DNA of 64,000 bases from Cordylochernes scorpioides (GCA_030710605.1 CP092865.1:140132005-140196004), one strand, 5' to 3'; shown: positions 45,401 to 57,225, counted from the first letter of the stretch. Notes: generated by a model from the sequence alone, not told the origin. A program made the numbers and translations.

Positions 45401-46255
45401 CATTGGCAATTTTATAGTAGAAAGGACAAGAGATATTTTAGATTTCCCTTGTTAATGACTATGACACTAAACTTCTTTTCAAAGAAAAAAATTATTTAAA
45501 AAAAAACTGTTAATTCCCTCATTTTTATATGTTTACCATGATCATATATCGGTATTGTGTCAAAAATGGCTGGAGCAACTCAAGCCAAACTACCAAAGAA
45601 CTTATGCAGGAAACCACGGCATTCAAACAGCGTCTAGAAGGATGGTATTCCAAATATCCCGATAGATGTCAGATTCATCGATGAAGTTTGACTGTCAAAC
45701 CGCCGCTAGTTGCGGCGACGGTCAATAGATGGCGTCTAGTTTTGACGTCTATTTTGGCGGGAGAGGCGACCTTAATTTATTTTTCTTTATGTTTGACAAA
45801 TAATTTGACAGTCAAACTTCATCGATGAATCTGACATCTATCGGGATATTTGGAATACCATCCTTCTAGACGCTGTTTGAATGCCGTGGTGTCCTGCATA
45901 AGTTCTTAGGTAGTTTGGCTTGTGTTGCTCCAGCCATTTTTGACACAATACCGATATATGATCTTGGAGAACATATAAAAATGAGGGAATTAATAGTTTT
46001 TTTTTTTAATATTTTTTTTATTTGAAAAGAAGTTTAGTGTCATAGACATTAACAAGGGAAATCTAAAATATCTCTTGTCCTTTCTACTATAAAATTGCCA
46101 ATGCCGCAGCCTTGCAGAAAATTGACATGGACCCAGAACAGCAGCTTTACAAACCCAAGATAGAGAACATTGCGACTGCTGTGATAGAGATGCATGGTGT
46201 CATCTGAAGTTCTTCAATGGAAACAACAGCAGCAACAACAGAAAATTGACATGGA
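45245..46255. repeat. Long inverted repeat with 100-bp centre
   Basis: Left arm (to ~45702) and right arm (from ~45803) are inverted copies with small differences, including one unit of the 126-bp repeat. The centre carries the T1-type motif CGACGGTCAATAGATGGCG. Transcripts of the intron could fold into a hairpin of about 400 bp. Confidence 0.82.
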
Positions 46256-46907
<652 letters not shown>

Positions 46908-47119
46908 TCAGGATGGACAAAAACCTAACTAACATCTTCAATAGAAGTGTATTAAACAATTAAAAATATTTCCAGAGATGAGTTTCTTTTTAAGTTTGTC
47001 ATCAGGAGGCCTTTTATTCATTGTATATGTTCTCCTGTTGAAGGACACACAGTAAAACACAGTAGATCTCTTATGGGATAACACTTAAAAGCATGGCTAA
47101 AATCGGATTCTCCTTGAAA

Positions 47120-47347
47120 CATCTCCATCTCCTTGAAATTAAACAATTTCTACTGCCCTCACTGCAATGGAAAAATTTAATGGGAGGGACTTGCTCATCA
47201 GTAGTGAAGCCCAGATTAAACTGGTAAAACCGCTGGGAGGGTTCACCACTGATGAGTCAGGCCCTCCCATAAATTTTCCATTGAAGTAAGGGCAGTATAA
47301 ATTGTTTAATTTCAAAAAGAATCTTGCGCGTCTAAAATAGTTTCGAA
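47120..47347. mobile_element. Foldback MITE M1 (copy at 47.1 kb)
   Basis: M1 centre (GGTAAAACCGCTGGGAGGG) with arms containing CTGCCCTCACTGCAATGG and a right end TAAAATAGTTTCGAATTTTC. Confidence 0.75.
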
Positions 47348-47439
47348 TTTTCACTAAGATATCTATAAAACAAATATTAACAAATCAAATGATGACTTAA
47401 GTTACGGATGATGATTCACAGATTAGTCACCACAGATTA

Positions 47440-47890
47440 TTCTGTGACAATATTTACGGTACTTGCTTTCTTTCACCCAATTGTCAAACCTAGGTACTCT
47501 CTCTCTCCAAAGAGACTCATTTAAAGAAACCGCTTTTAAAGGGATTTTTATCAAAGATTGTAGCGGTTGAAGACTCTAGCTGTCATTGTGGCAACGAATT
47601 CCAGGACTCGAGACACCTACTGCTGAAATCCCCACTCCTCTTTACCGCTAGACAACAGACAGTAAATAATGTTGTAGATCTATATCAATTTGTAAATAGC
47701 AGAGAGAATTATAATAGCTTTAACTATTTTTGTAAATATTTTTGTGATTATCTTTCTAACCTGAAAGGTTCAGGTTCCTAATATATATTATTGTTTCTCT
47801 TTTTTTTTATTACTTTCTTGTATATAACTATTTCTGTTTAAAAAATGCAAATCGACGCAATCATCCCTAGCCGGGATATCGCGTTTTGTG
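47440..47890 (+). pseudogene. 3' end of a non-LTR element
   Basis: One frame near 47560-47780 reads CHCGNEFQDSRHLLL, like the C-terminal Cys/His motif (C-x-C-G...H-LL..CP) of jockey-type LINEs, ending in a stop; the AT-rich tail has AATAAATAAA near 47898. Confidence 0.45.
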
Positions 47891-48036
47891 TGTTGAAATA
47901 AATAAAAAGAATCCGCTAACCATCCAATCCACAACACCAAATCTCCAAGAGAAACGGCCTCTACAGATCACTTTACAACAGGTAGAGGACGATAGCTTGA
48001 ATGCCAACACCATCCTAGAATCTCTTTATATTACAG

Positions 48037-48190
48037 GGAGGAGATTGTCTCCCCTTCTAACAGGGAGGACGAGTATCTGTCACCTGAGCAGAGGTCTGTT
48101 CTGAAGCTATTCCTCGACATGACAACAGCACATGTCGGGCTGAAGTCCGATCTACGCGGAACGCTGTCCAAACTTCAGGACGGAATGTGA
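48037..48190 (+). CDS. Candidate terminal exon of an unknown gene
   Basis: TTATATTACAG acceptor, then 50 clean GC-richer codons (EEIVSPSNRE...LSKLQDGM) and TGA at 48188-48190. Acidic then amphipathic helical composition. I do not recognise the family. The next sequence (48191-48219) would be 3' UTR, broken by gypsy-C and resuming at 52729, where AATATTAAAG (52741-52750) could serve for polyadenylation. It lies inside the large ABCC intron on the opposite strand. A candidate upstream exon is not identified, so chance or a transposon origin is possible. Confidence 0.4.
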
Positions 48191-48219
48191 CATCATACCA
48201 GACGACCCTCAGTAGGATT

Positions 48220-48428
48220 TGTAATATATTAGCTAATTAGTTTAATATTTGTTTTTATTCAATTGTTTTGCACAGAGTTAATGATGATAATTGTGTGTAT
48301 ATGTATATATATAGTGTTTGTGTATATAGAGGTTGGTTGTATTTTAATATGGAATTGTGTTAACTATGTTTGTTGTTAGCATTGAAAATAAATACTATTT
48401 TTAAATCTTCTGGCTAGAATACATTGCA
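48220..48428 (+). repeat. 5' LTR of gypsy-C
   Basis: 209 bp; contains AATAAA near 48389. Confidence 0.9.
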
Positions 48429-48506
48429 TTGAGGAAATATGAAGAATTTTGTTTATAATTAAAGAAGAAAGAAGTTATTGGAAATTTACATAAGAAAAAT
48501 TGTTTC

Positions 48507-49207
48507 ATGATGGCTCATTACCATTTTAAGGAATTTGAAGGAAAAAATGAAAATTTTGTTCATTTATCGAGCGTTTTGAACAGTTTCTAATTCTAGAAGA
48601 GGCAAATGAAGAAAAGAAAAGAGCCTATTTGTTGACTCTAATTGGCGGGAAGGCGTATGATACATTGAAGAATTTATGTAGCCCGAAGTTACCTAAAGAG
48701 TATAAGTATGAAGAATTAATTGAGAAACGTGTTGACTATTTTTCCCCAAGGCGATCTATAATCGTAGAGAGATTTATGTTTTTTGGAAGAATACAAAAGG
48801 AAACGGAAAGCGTTTCAGAATATCTGGTGGAAATCAAGCGGCTAGCCTCAACTTGTGGATTTGGCGAATTTTTGAAGGAATCTTTAAGAGACAAATTGGT
48901 GTGCGGATTGAGAAATGCAAAAATTCAGAGGAGGATCTTGTCTGAAGGAGATGTGCCGTTGGCAAGAGTAGTTGAAATTGCGTTGTCGATGGAGGCAGCA
49001 GAAAAAAATACCAGAATATTCCATGTCAATGAGCCTGCAGATAGCGTGGACAAAATACGCGCAGAAGTCAGGAATAGATATGATAGAGAGCAAAAGAGAA
49101 AGTGCATACATTGCGGGAGGTTGCACAAAGACTTATGCAGATTTAGAGAGGCGACCTGTTTTAGATGCGGGAAAAGAGGACACATTGCAACCATCGTGAG
49201 GAAGTGA
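48507..49207 (+). pseudogene. Gypsy-C gag
   Basis: Starts MMAHYHFKEFEG at 48507; a frame change near 48560 leads to the 192-codon frame with KAYDTLKNLCSP, the capsid region, and zinc fingers CIHCGRLHKDLC and CFRCGKRGHIATI, where the last Cys is lost in a shift at ~49195. Confidence 0.85.
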
Positions 49208-50230
49208 GCCGTGAGGAACATACAAGCGGAAGACAGGTGAGCCGGTTTCTGAACCAGAGAAAGATTCATCGGATCGAGGATCAAGAGGAGGAGGAGGAAG
49301 AATCCGTTCAAAGAATGGTCTTCATTAGGACGTATGATTATAGAGTCAAGTATGCTACGAATGACCCTCCCTATGTGATTAAGGTGAGAGTAGAGGATAC
49401 TTTGATGACTTTTGAAATCGATACGGGTAGCTGTCTGACTTTAATATCGGAGAAGGATTTCAAGAGATACCTCCCAGACGTGCAGGTAAAAGAAGCGGGA
49501 ATAATTATAAAGACCTATGACGGAACTGTGGTACCGATTCTGGGTGAAATAGATGTCAAGGTCGATTTTCGGGGAACGATCGCTAAGCTTAGAGCTGTCG
49601 TGGTGAGAGGAGAAAGGAAGGCCTTGTTGGGGAGAGAATGGATCAAAGTGTTGAAAATTGGAAATTATTTTGTAAATCAGATGCCTTTGGAGAAAACGTT
49701 GACGGAATTATTGAGTGAACACCAGGTTGTGTTCGGGGAGACAACAGATCCAATAAAGGGATTCACATTTGCAGTGAATATTCAGGATGTAAACCCCATA
49801 TTTCATAAGGCTCGACCAGTACCCTTTGCGATTAGAACGGCGGTAAACGAAGTACTAGAAAGAATGGTGGAGAAGGGCTACTTGTATCAAGTACCAAGCA
49901 GCAAGTGGGCAACTCCAGTGGTGGTTGTGCCCAAGAAGAATAAAGAGTTTAGGATTTGTTGTGATTTCAAAGTAACTTTAAATAGGTTCTTGGATACTGC
50001 GGCCTATCCACTACCTACTCAGCAGGACCTGTTTTCCGTATTGGCTAGAGGGAAGTATTTCTCCAAACAAGATTCGAGCAATGCATACCTTCAATTAGAG
50101 GTAAACCCTAGCACCCAGCCACCCCTGACTATTAATACGCATAAGGGGCTTTTTAGGTTTAAAAGAATGCCTTTTGGATTGGCAAATGCCCCTAGTTTTT
50201 TTTTCAGTCAGTTATGGATAGAATATTGGC
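49165..50230 (+). pseudogene. Gypsy-C protease and RT first half
   Basis: Protease EIDTGSCLTLI near 49415, then RT: SKWATPVVVVPKK, RICCDFKVTLN, SKQDSSNAYLQL, FGLANAPSFF. The frame breaks in a T-run at 50196-50204. Confidence 0.88.
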
Positions 50231-50650
50231 GGAAATTAATGGGGTTATTTGTTACATTGACGATGTACTCGTATCCACGGCGTCAGTGGAGGAACATATA
50301 GCGGTATTAAAAACTATTTTTGTTCGGTTGCAGAAGCACAACATAAAATTAAAAGAGGAAAAATGTGAATTTCTGCGAAGAGAAATACAGTATTTGGGAC
50401 ATCTCATCAAAGAAGATGGTAATCGGCCTTTAGATGACAAGATACAAGGGTTACATAAAGCCAAAAGCCCGACAAATGTCTCGGAATTGAGATCTTTTCT
50501 GGGATTGGTGAACTATTATGGAAAGTTTATTCCGAAATTTCCAGAGCTGTTGGAGCCACTTCACAAGCTGCTGAAAAAGAATAGTTGTTGGAAGTGGACA
50601 AAGGAGTGTGAGGAGGCGATCTCGGAGTGTAAAAAAAAGAATTACCTCCG
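50214..50650 (+). pseudogene. Gypsy-C RT second half
   Basis: VICYIDDVLV (intact YIDD), CEFLRREIQYLGHLI, FLGLVNYYGKFIP and LLKKNSCWKWT. The frame shifts at the eight-A run at 50632. Confidence 0.88.
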
Positions 50651-51305
50651 AGAAAGTGTTGATGCCATATGATGCCACGTTGCCTTTATCTTTGGCCACG
50701 GACGCATCTCAGATTGGAGTGGGGGCGGTGCTGTCCCATGTTATCGAGGGCCAAGAGAAACCAATCATGTTTGCCTCACGAACACTTTCCGGGGCCGAAC
50801 GTAATTATTCCCAAATAGAAAGAGAAGCTCTCGCAATAATATATGGTGTGACCAAGTTTTACCAGTTTATCTATGGAAGACGATTTACCCTGATTACAGA
50901 TCATAAACCCTTGGTGTCTATTTTGGGGCCGAGAGCAGGGATTCCCACTTTGTCTACTTCAAGATTGCAGAGATGGGACTGACTTTGGCGGCTTATACAT
51001 ATGAAATTAAGTTCCGAAGAACTCAAGATCATGGAAATGCAGACCTTCTCTCACGGTTGCCAGTAGAGAGTGACGAAAAACCGGTTTTGAATCAAACGTT
51101 CATATTATCATACGTGGAAGATTTGCCGGTTACAGCAGAAGAAATAGGTGTGGAAACTAAAAAAGATGAAGTATTGTCAGTGGTAAAGCGCTATACGCAG
51201 CAAGGCTGGCCTGAAAGAGTTGGGGAACACCTCAGGCCCTACTTTCAGAGAAAGTTGGAGTTAACTATGGACGGGGAATGCTTATTGTGTGGGGAATGCG
51301 AGTGA
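50608..51305 (+). pseudogene. Gypsy-C RNase H
   Basis: TDASQIGVGAVL, SQIEREALAI and TDHKPL: the RNase H residues. One further shift at ~50978 (LQRWD / GLTLAAY). Ends in the region leading to the integrase zinc finger. Confidence 0.88.
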
Positions 51306-52369
51306 TCATCCCGTCTTAGGAAAAATATGTTGAGTTGTCTACACGAGACCCATTCGGGGATGGGCAAAATGAAAGCGGTTGCTAGGTCGCATTTTTGGTG
51401 GCCAAATCTTGACAACCAGATTGAATGCATAGTAAATGGGTGTAAAAATTGCCAGCAAACTCAGACAGGCCCAAGTAAAGTAAAGTAAAGTGGAGACCGT
51501 GGGTGTGGGCAACCAGGCCCTGGCAACGGATCCATATGGATTTTGCATTTAAAGATGGAGTGAATTTGTTAATCGTGGTGGATAGCCACTTAAAATGGGT
51601 CGAGGCGATCCCGATGAGAGAGATAACCGCAAGAAAGACGATTGAGCAGTTAAGAAGATTGTTTTCAGCGTATGGGTTACCAGAGGAAGTGGTGTCGGAT
51701 AATGGCCCACAGTTTACAGGGGTAGAGATGAAGAGTTTTTTCGAAAGAAATGGAGTCAAGCAAACTCTGATTCCAGCATACCATCCACAGAGTAATGGTT
51801 TAGCGGAAAGAGCGGTTCAATTGATAAAGATGGCTTTGGAAAAAAATAAAAGGAAGTTTGAAGATACCATTCAAGATACACTGTCAAGAATTCTCCTCGC
51901 GTATCGATGCACGCCGCATGAGACAACTGGGAAGACCCCATCAGAGCTGTTTATGGGACGGTCTCTGCGGACCAGACTGACATTAATACACCAGAGTCTG
52001 GACAATAGGGTGAGGGAACGACAGGCCTGGCAGATGAGGTATGATCGAGGAAAAGGCCAAGAGGAGTTCGAGGTGGACGATCAGGTGTGGTGTAAGAATT
52101 TTAGAGGTGTCGGATGGATCCCAGGAAGAATAGTGGGCAGAAAGGGGAGCAGAGTCTATACAGTTTTGATAAATGGACAGGTGAAGACCTACCACCGAGA
52201 TCAGATAAGGAGAAGATGGACTAGTGGTGAAAGTGGATATGAGGCCAGAGAGAAAAGAGAGGAGGAAGATGACCCAATATGGATGGCTCCTGAGAGTATG
52301 AACAGCCGGAGGTACAGAGAATCGTTTTCGTCGGAAACAGCTGGGCAGCCGCAGGGTCCGGGGACCTAG
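51306..52369 (+). pseudogene. Gypsy-C integrase
   Basis: Zinc finger (HETHSGMGK...CKNCQQ) at ~51340-51460; a TAAAG triplication at 51476-51490 adds a stop; then IHMDFAF, SDNGPQF and NGLAERAV give an intact DDE set, followed by VDDQVWCKNF and a C-terminal chromodomain-free tail ending at 52369. Confidence 0.88.
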
Positions 52370-52514
52370 GCGTGGAGATTGAAAGCAATCCATGGGAATC
52401 TGCGTGTTCCTCAGACAGAGAAGCCCGGACGGAGGAAAGGCCCCTGCCAAGAAGAAACTCTCCAAGGGATCGGAGACCTCCTATACGATATCAAAGCATG
52501 TAGGGGGAAGATGG

Positions 52515-52723
52515 TGTAATATATTAGCTAATTAGTTTAATATTTGTTTTTATTCAATTGTTTTGCACAGATTTAATGATGATAATTGTGTGTATATGTA
52601 TATATATAGTGTTTGTGTATATAGAGGTTGGTTGTATTTTAATATGGAATTGTGTTAACTATGTTTGTTGTTAGCATTGAAAATAAATACTATTTTTAAA
52701 TCTTCTGGCTAGAATATATTGCA
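52515..52723 (+). repeat. 3' LTR of gypsy-C
   Basis: 209 bp; see element entry. Confidence 0.9.
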
Positions 52724-52771
52724 GGATTCGGCCGATGAAAATAATATTAAAGTTTATTTTTTTTAAATATA

Positions 52772-53067
52772 TGACATAATAAAAATCATATTTTTATTAT
52801 TCATTAATATAATTATAATTTAAATAATCATAGAATTAACACAGAGTTAATTTTTTAAAATCCTTAACAAAAGGAGTACAACGCAATATTGTTTTTTGTT
52901 TATACTTAGAATATCATATAGAATTGTATGTATGCAAAACTGTTTGTTCTTAAAAATATAATCATTAAAATAAATTTAATTTTGGATATAAAGTTATCGT
53001 TTCAATTCAATCCACGACTGCATGAATGAATTGGTAACGTACCTAAAACACATCTTTTTTTACGACA
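52772..53067 (+). repeat. 5' LTR of D
   Basis: 296 bp, AT-rich. Confidence 0.9.
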
Positions 53068-53141
53068 TCCTTTATTAATAGTCGACAGGATGTATTTTAA
53101 CCCTGTGCGAGAAGAATTCCAATAGATTTCAAAGCCATATA

Positions 53142-54341
53142 TTGCAACTAAGATATTTGGGAAAAGATATAGATAAAATAATAGCAATTATGGAAGTCGA
53201 AACTTTAATTAAGAAATTAAAAAGGATAAAAAAAAGTATAAAAGGCATTGAAGAAAATATCGAATCCATTGTGTCTATGGTAGATGTAAATGCAACGAAA
53301 TGCAAACTAGAGTATGCAAATAATGATTTGATGAAAATGAGTGATATTTTCTTGCAGCAACTTGAAGATGATGAATTGAATGACGAAGTGGAAAATTGCA
53401 TAGATAAGTGTATAAGATTAAAGTGTGAATTGGATTTAAGGCATAATGGGCAAGAAACATCTGAGAAAAAAGTAAATTTACATGTTAAAATGCCTAAACT
53501 TGAATTGCCAACTTTCGATGGTAGATTAGAATCATGGCTTTCATTTAAGGATCTATTTTTTTCTGCGGTTGGTTCTAACTCACAAATACCTAATATTGAA
53601 AAGTTACAATATTTAAAAGGCCAACTGAGAGGCGAAGCCCTAAGACTGGTAAACGCATTTCCAATTACAGCCGATAATTATGTTGAGGTTTGGCAAACCT
53701 TATTAACAAGATATGATAATCCAAAGGATCTGATTTTCACCCAAATAGATAATGCATTAAGATTACCAAAGTTAGCCGATGACAACCATAAGTCAATGTT
53801 TAAACTTCTAGATAGTTGCAACGAGATAGTAAGAACAGTGAAGGTATTAGGTTACCAAATCGATAGTTTATCTGATGTGTTTCTCGTCAAGATCATACAA
53901 GATAAGCTTGATAAAACCACAAGAAAACAGTGGGAATTGCAGAACAACCCAAGGGTTGTGCCTTCAAGTAAGGATTTAATGGAATTTCTAGAAATTCACG
54001 CAAAAAGCTTGCAGAATTTGCCAAATAAAGATGCAAATGTGGAGGAGTCATCTATTAAAAGGGAAACAGCCCCAAGAATGGAAGTACAACAAAAGCAATG
54101 GGGACATCCAGGAAGAAGCCCTATGGACTATAGTTCTAAAAGACGCCCCTGCCGAATTTGCCTAAACAGGGGACATGCCGGACGCTTCCATCCTGAGAAT
54201 AGGTGCTGGTTTCGGGAGAAGGCCGTACAAGCCTCCCCAGCTGCAAGCTTCATGTCCGTGCCGTCTCGATCCATGGATACCTTGACGCAGACAGCAGCCC
54301 CTTCGAGCGAATGCCGACCAGCTCCGCCTCAACACTCCTGA
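53142..54341 (+). CDS. Element D Gag (DUF1759-like)
   Basis: 399 codons without interruption. N-terminal coiled-coil-like part (residues ~18-110), then KMPKLELPTFDGRLESWLSF and FPITADNYVEVWQTLLTRYDNP, the hallmarks of the DUF1759 Gag of BEL/Pao elements. Near residue 340 is a zinc-finger-like CRICLNRGHAGRFH...C. It ends with TGA at 54339-54341. Start: the first Met at 53142 is 74 nt inside the LTR end; an alternative Met at residue 17 (53190) would still include the coiled coil. A complete Gag with no damage implies recent activity or trans-mobilisation. Confidence 0.88.
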   Translation: MQLRYLGKDIDKIIAIMEVETLIKKLKRIKKSIKGIEENIESIVSMVDVNATKCKLEYANNDLMKMSDIFLQQLEDDELNDEVENCIDKCIRLKCELDLRHNGQETSEKKVNLHVKMPKLELPTFDGRLESWLSFKDLFFSAVGSNSQIPNIEKLQYLKGQLRGEALRLVNAFPITADNYVEVWQTLLTRYDNPKDLIFTQIDNALRLPKLADDNHKSMFKLLDSCNEIVRTVKVLGYQIDSLSDVFLVKIIQDKLDKTTRKQWELQNNPRVVPSSKDLMEFLEIHAKSLQNLPNKDANVEESSIKRETAPRMEVQQKQWGHPGRSPMDYSSKRRPCRICLNRGHAGRFHPENRCWFREKAVQASPAASFMSVPSRSMDTLTQTAAPSSECRPAPPQHS

Positions 54342-54368
54342 CGCCAAGGTCTGTATATAAATCTAAAA

Positions 54369-55736
54369 ATGAACAATATCAATATTATAGCTCTCATAGA
54401 TACTGGCTGTACCTTCTCGATAATTCCTCAACACATGTTAGATAAGATTCAACCAAACTATGTTGCTTTTGATAATTTACCTCTTATTAAACAGACATCC
54501 GGTATGCTAAATATAAATTCAAAAATTAATGTTAATACAACTATAGGATCTATTACTAGAGATATTGATTTTTATTCCTCTGATATTAATATGCCATATG
54601 TATTGCTTTCTTTACACCATATAAGATTATTTAAATTAGACATTGATTTTCAAAGTTTTACAATTACTCAATTTGGTAGAATTCTTAATGTTAATTACCA
54701 TAACCCTAATAATAATAATTATACACATCATAATGTAATTCCTTTATTTAAATCTATTATTCCTCCTAATGAAAATGATTTTAGAAATTTTAATAGTGTA
54801 GAATTTGATGAAAAACTTTCACCATATGAAAAATCTGATTTAATTAAATTAATTAAGGAAAATAAAGAAGCTGATTTTCTCAGCAGATACCCCATAGCTC
54901 ATTTTGTTGATGGACCACTACAACAGATGCCAATAGCTACACACCCAAATCATATTTTTTCTTTAGACACAATGGGAGGCTTACATAATTATGGGACAAC
55001 CAAACACAGTATCCATATGATAGTAGATCATCACAGTAGATTCCTTTGGACCTTTCCTACAAAATCTGTATCCACTGATTCATATATAACTTGTTTAAAA
55101 AATTTATTCCAAATTAACAAACCTGAAATATTAATAACTGACAGAAATGCAGCTTTTCTTAGCAATAAATTTAAACAATTTATAGGAAAAAATAATGTTA
55201 AGCATCTACTCACCAGTGCCCATCACCCAGAAACAAATGCAAAAGTAGAAGGATTAAATTCCACTATCATAAATAGGTTAAGATGTGAATATAATCATAA
55301 TTTAAAGATCCCTTGGACAAAATATATTCCTAATATTACTAAAAGTTATAATGATACAGTACATACTATAACAGGCTTTACACCTAGGTTCTTATACTAT
55401 GGAATACAACCACAGTATATAGAACATGACACAGAAACACATACACCAATAGAAAAAGCAAGAAAATTAACCAATGAAAGAACCATAAATAAACCCCTTA
55501 TACCTCAAAGAAAACAAACAGAAATTATACACTCAAATAAACTTAAATTATTTTACCCAGAATCAGATTTTTTACTTCAAAATAGCACTAATTTAGAAAA
55601 TGACTTAATAGTAAACCAAATTTCTAACACAAAGTTAATAGATATTGATGATAAACCATATTTTTTACAGAAAGGCCATATTTTGGATATGGACAATGGA
55701 GAATATCAACCCCAATTCTTTTGCCTACACACATAA
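54369..55736 (+). CDS. Element D protease-integrase, RT deleted in frame
   Basis: 455 codons in the same frame as Gag. Residues ~8-110: retropepsin with ALIDTGCTFSIIP and a second half ending in ITQFGRIL. Residues ~150-170 (LSPYEKSDLIKLI) look like the leader of RT, but the text then jumps to KEADFLSRYP, the end of a gypsy RNase H. Integrase follows: SLDTMGG (Asp), ITDRNAAF (Asp), NAKVEGLN (Glu), so the DDE triad is present. The integrase zinc finger is lost with the deletion. Could be made by readthrough of the TGA or reinitiation at its own ATG. Confidence 0.85.
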   Translation: MNNINIIALIDTGCTFSIIPQHMLDKIQPNYVAFDNLPLIKQTSGMLNINSKINVNTTIGSITRDIDFYSSDINMPYVLLSLHHIRLFKLDIDFQSFTITQFGRILNVNYHNPNNNNYTHHNVIPLFKSIIPPNENDFRNFNSVEFDEKLSPYEKSDLIKLIKENKEADFLSRYPIAHFVDGPLQQMPIATHPNHIFSLDTMGGLHNYGTTKHSIHMIVDHHSRFLWTFPTKSVSTDSYITCLKNLFQINKPEILITDRNAAFLSNKFKQFIGKNNVKHLLTSAHHPETNAKVEGLNSTIINRLRCEYNHNLKIPWTKYIPNITKSYNDTVHTITGFTPRFLYYGIQPQYIEHDTETHTPIEKARKLTNERTINKPLIPQRKQTEIIHSNKLKLFYPESDFLLQNSTNLENDLIVNQISNTKLIDIDDKPYFLQKGHILDMDNGEYQPQFFCLHT

Positions 55737-56919
55737 CTTAATGTCACTTCAAATATCTCTTTATAATCATTTAATTACTCATCCATTTTATTGAAAAATA
55801 CTTTTATATATTATTTACATGCATTTAAATGTTTATATTTTAGGAAAAACTCATTTTAAATTATATTTGTGTAAAAATAAACATTTCTACTGCCATTTAA
55901 TATTTTGAAATACAGCAGGCATAACGACATAATTATTCATATTTTAAATACCTTTTTTGGCTTCATATAAATTTTTATATTAATCTATCATTATTATTTC
56001 TTATATATAGTTTTATTTTAATTTCATATTTATATAAATTATTTATAAACAAACTTTCTTTTGTTTATTTTGAAAAAATATAGACATTGATTTTTATTGT
56101 TTAATTTGTAATTATTTTATAGACATTTTGATTTCGTTTAATTAATTATTTTTGTAATAGCCATTTTTATTTTCAAATTTTAACTTTTTTAAAATTTTTT
56201 TCACAGGGGGGAAATATTATATAATCTAAAAATGCAGGTGTTTTATTTTATTTTAAAGACATATTTTATTTTCATTCATTGACTGTTATATATATTTGAC
56301 CATAGATGCAGAACATGCCACTTTTGATTAATGTTGTTGTAAATATTTTACATTTTGATTTTATTTGTTGAGGAATTCACTCATATGATTCTTTATATTT
56401 TCCCTCACAAATTTTATATGGAACATTTCATATTCGAACATTCTTTTTTTTTAATGTAAATAATAAAACTTCATGTGTAAATATTTTTCATTATGTGGAA
56501 ATAACCCATTATTTTATGTTTTTATTCTGATCAAACCAAATAAATGTGAAACAAGATGTTGGATACCACTCGTCATTATGAGAAATAAATTTGTGATTTT
56601 CAAAGATATATATTTTTTTGGCATGTGGCAAAATACCTTTTGAATCTTGAGAGCCTGAGAAGGCCTACTCAATTCATGAGGTAAATCCCCTTATGAATTA
56701 TAGGAAGGAGACACCTATAAATTCAAATAAGATTGGATAGTTTTCAGCTACTGTCAAACAAAGGTACAAATAAGAATATGTAGAATGAATAAAGAGAATC
56801 ATTGATATAGTTTCAATTGGTATCCTCCATCTTAATTGATAATCTATGTAAATAATAATGATACTTTTTTTTTTACTTTGAAAATTACTCCCTAATTTTT
56901 ATCCTTGGAGGGAAGAAAT
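55737..56919 (+). other. Non-coding 3' region of element D
   Basis: Very AT-rich. No env-like frame; a G-rich spot at 56206 (CAGGGGGGAAA) might be an internal second polypurine tract. Confidence 0.5.
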
Positions 56920-57214
56920 GACATAATAAAAATCATATTTTTATTATTCATTAATATAATTATAATTTAAATAATCATAGAATTAACACAGAGTTAATTT
57001 TTTAAAATCCTTAACAAAAGGAGTACAACGCAATATTGTTTTTTGTTTATACTTAGAATATCATATAGAATTGTATGTATGCAAAACTGTTTGTTCTTAA
57101 AAATATAATCATTAAAATAAATTTAATTTTGGATATAAAGTTATCGTTTCAATTCAATCCACGACTGCATGAATGAATTGGTAACGTACCTAAAACACAT
57201 CTTTTTTTACGACA
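56920..57214 (+). repeat. 3' LTR of D
   Basis: 295 bp. Confidence 0.9.
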
Positions 57215-57225
57215 TATATATTATT

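Larger units (their letters stand above)
48220..52723 (+). mobile_element. Gypsy-C LTR retrotransposon, full length
   Basis: 209-bp LTRs (48220-48428, 52515-52723) with two differences noted, TGTAATATAT...TTGCA ends, target duplication GGATT (48215-48219, 52724-52728), GGGGGAAGATGG before the 3' LTR. Gag, protease, RT, RNase H and integrase are all represented in the gypsy order with standard catalytic motifs, but five or more frameshifts break them, several in homopolymer runs. Confidence 0.94.
52772..57214 (+). mobile_element. LTR element D: Pao-type Gag with gypsy-type PR/IN, no RT
   Basis: LTRs 52772-53067 (296 bp) and 56920-57214 (295 bp), differing by one T in a T-run as far as I can see, ends TGACAT...CGACA, 4-bp target duplication TATA, GGAGGGAAGAAA before the 3' LTR. 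Two long frames in the same phase, separated by one TGA, encode Gag and then protease plus integrase. RT and RNase H are missing apart from their edges. 12 nt inside the 5' LTR is AGTCGACAGGAT, the same motif as in A0. A 1.2-kb AT-rich non-coding stretch precedes the 3' LTR. Confidence 0.92.

Noticed and set aside
44591-45499. Long frames made of WVCKAAVLGPCQFS repeats
   Set aside because: Direct product of the 109/126-bp tandem array in an intron; no start context or domain.
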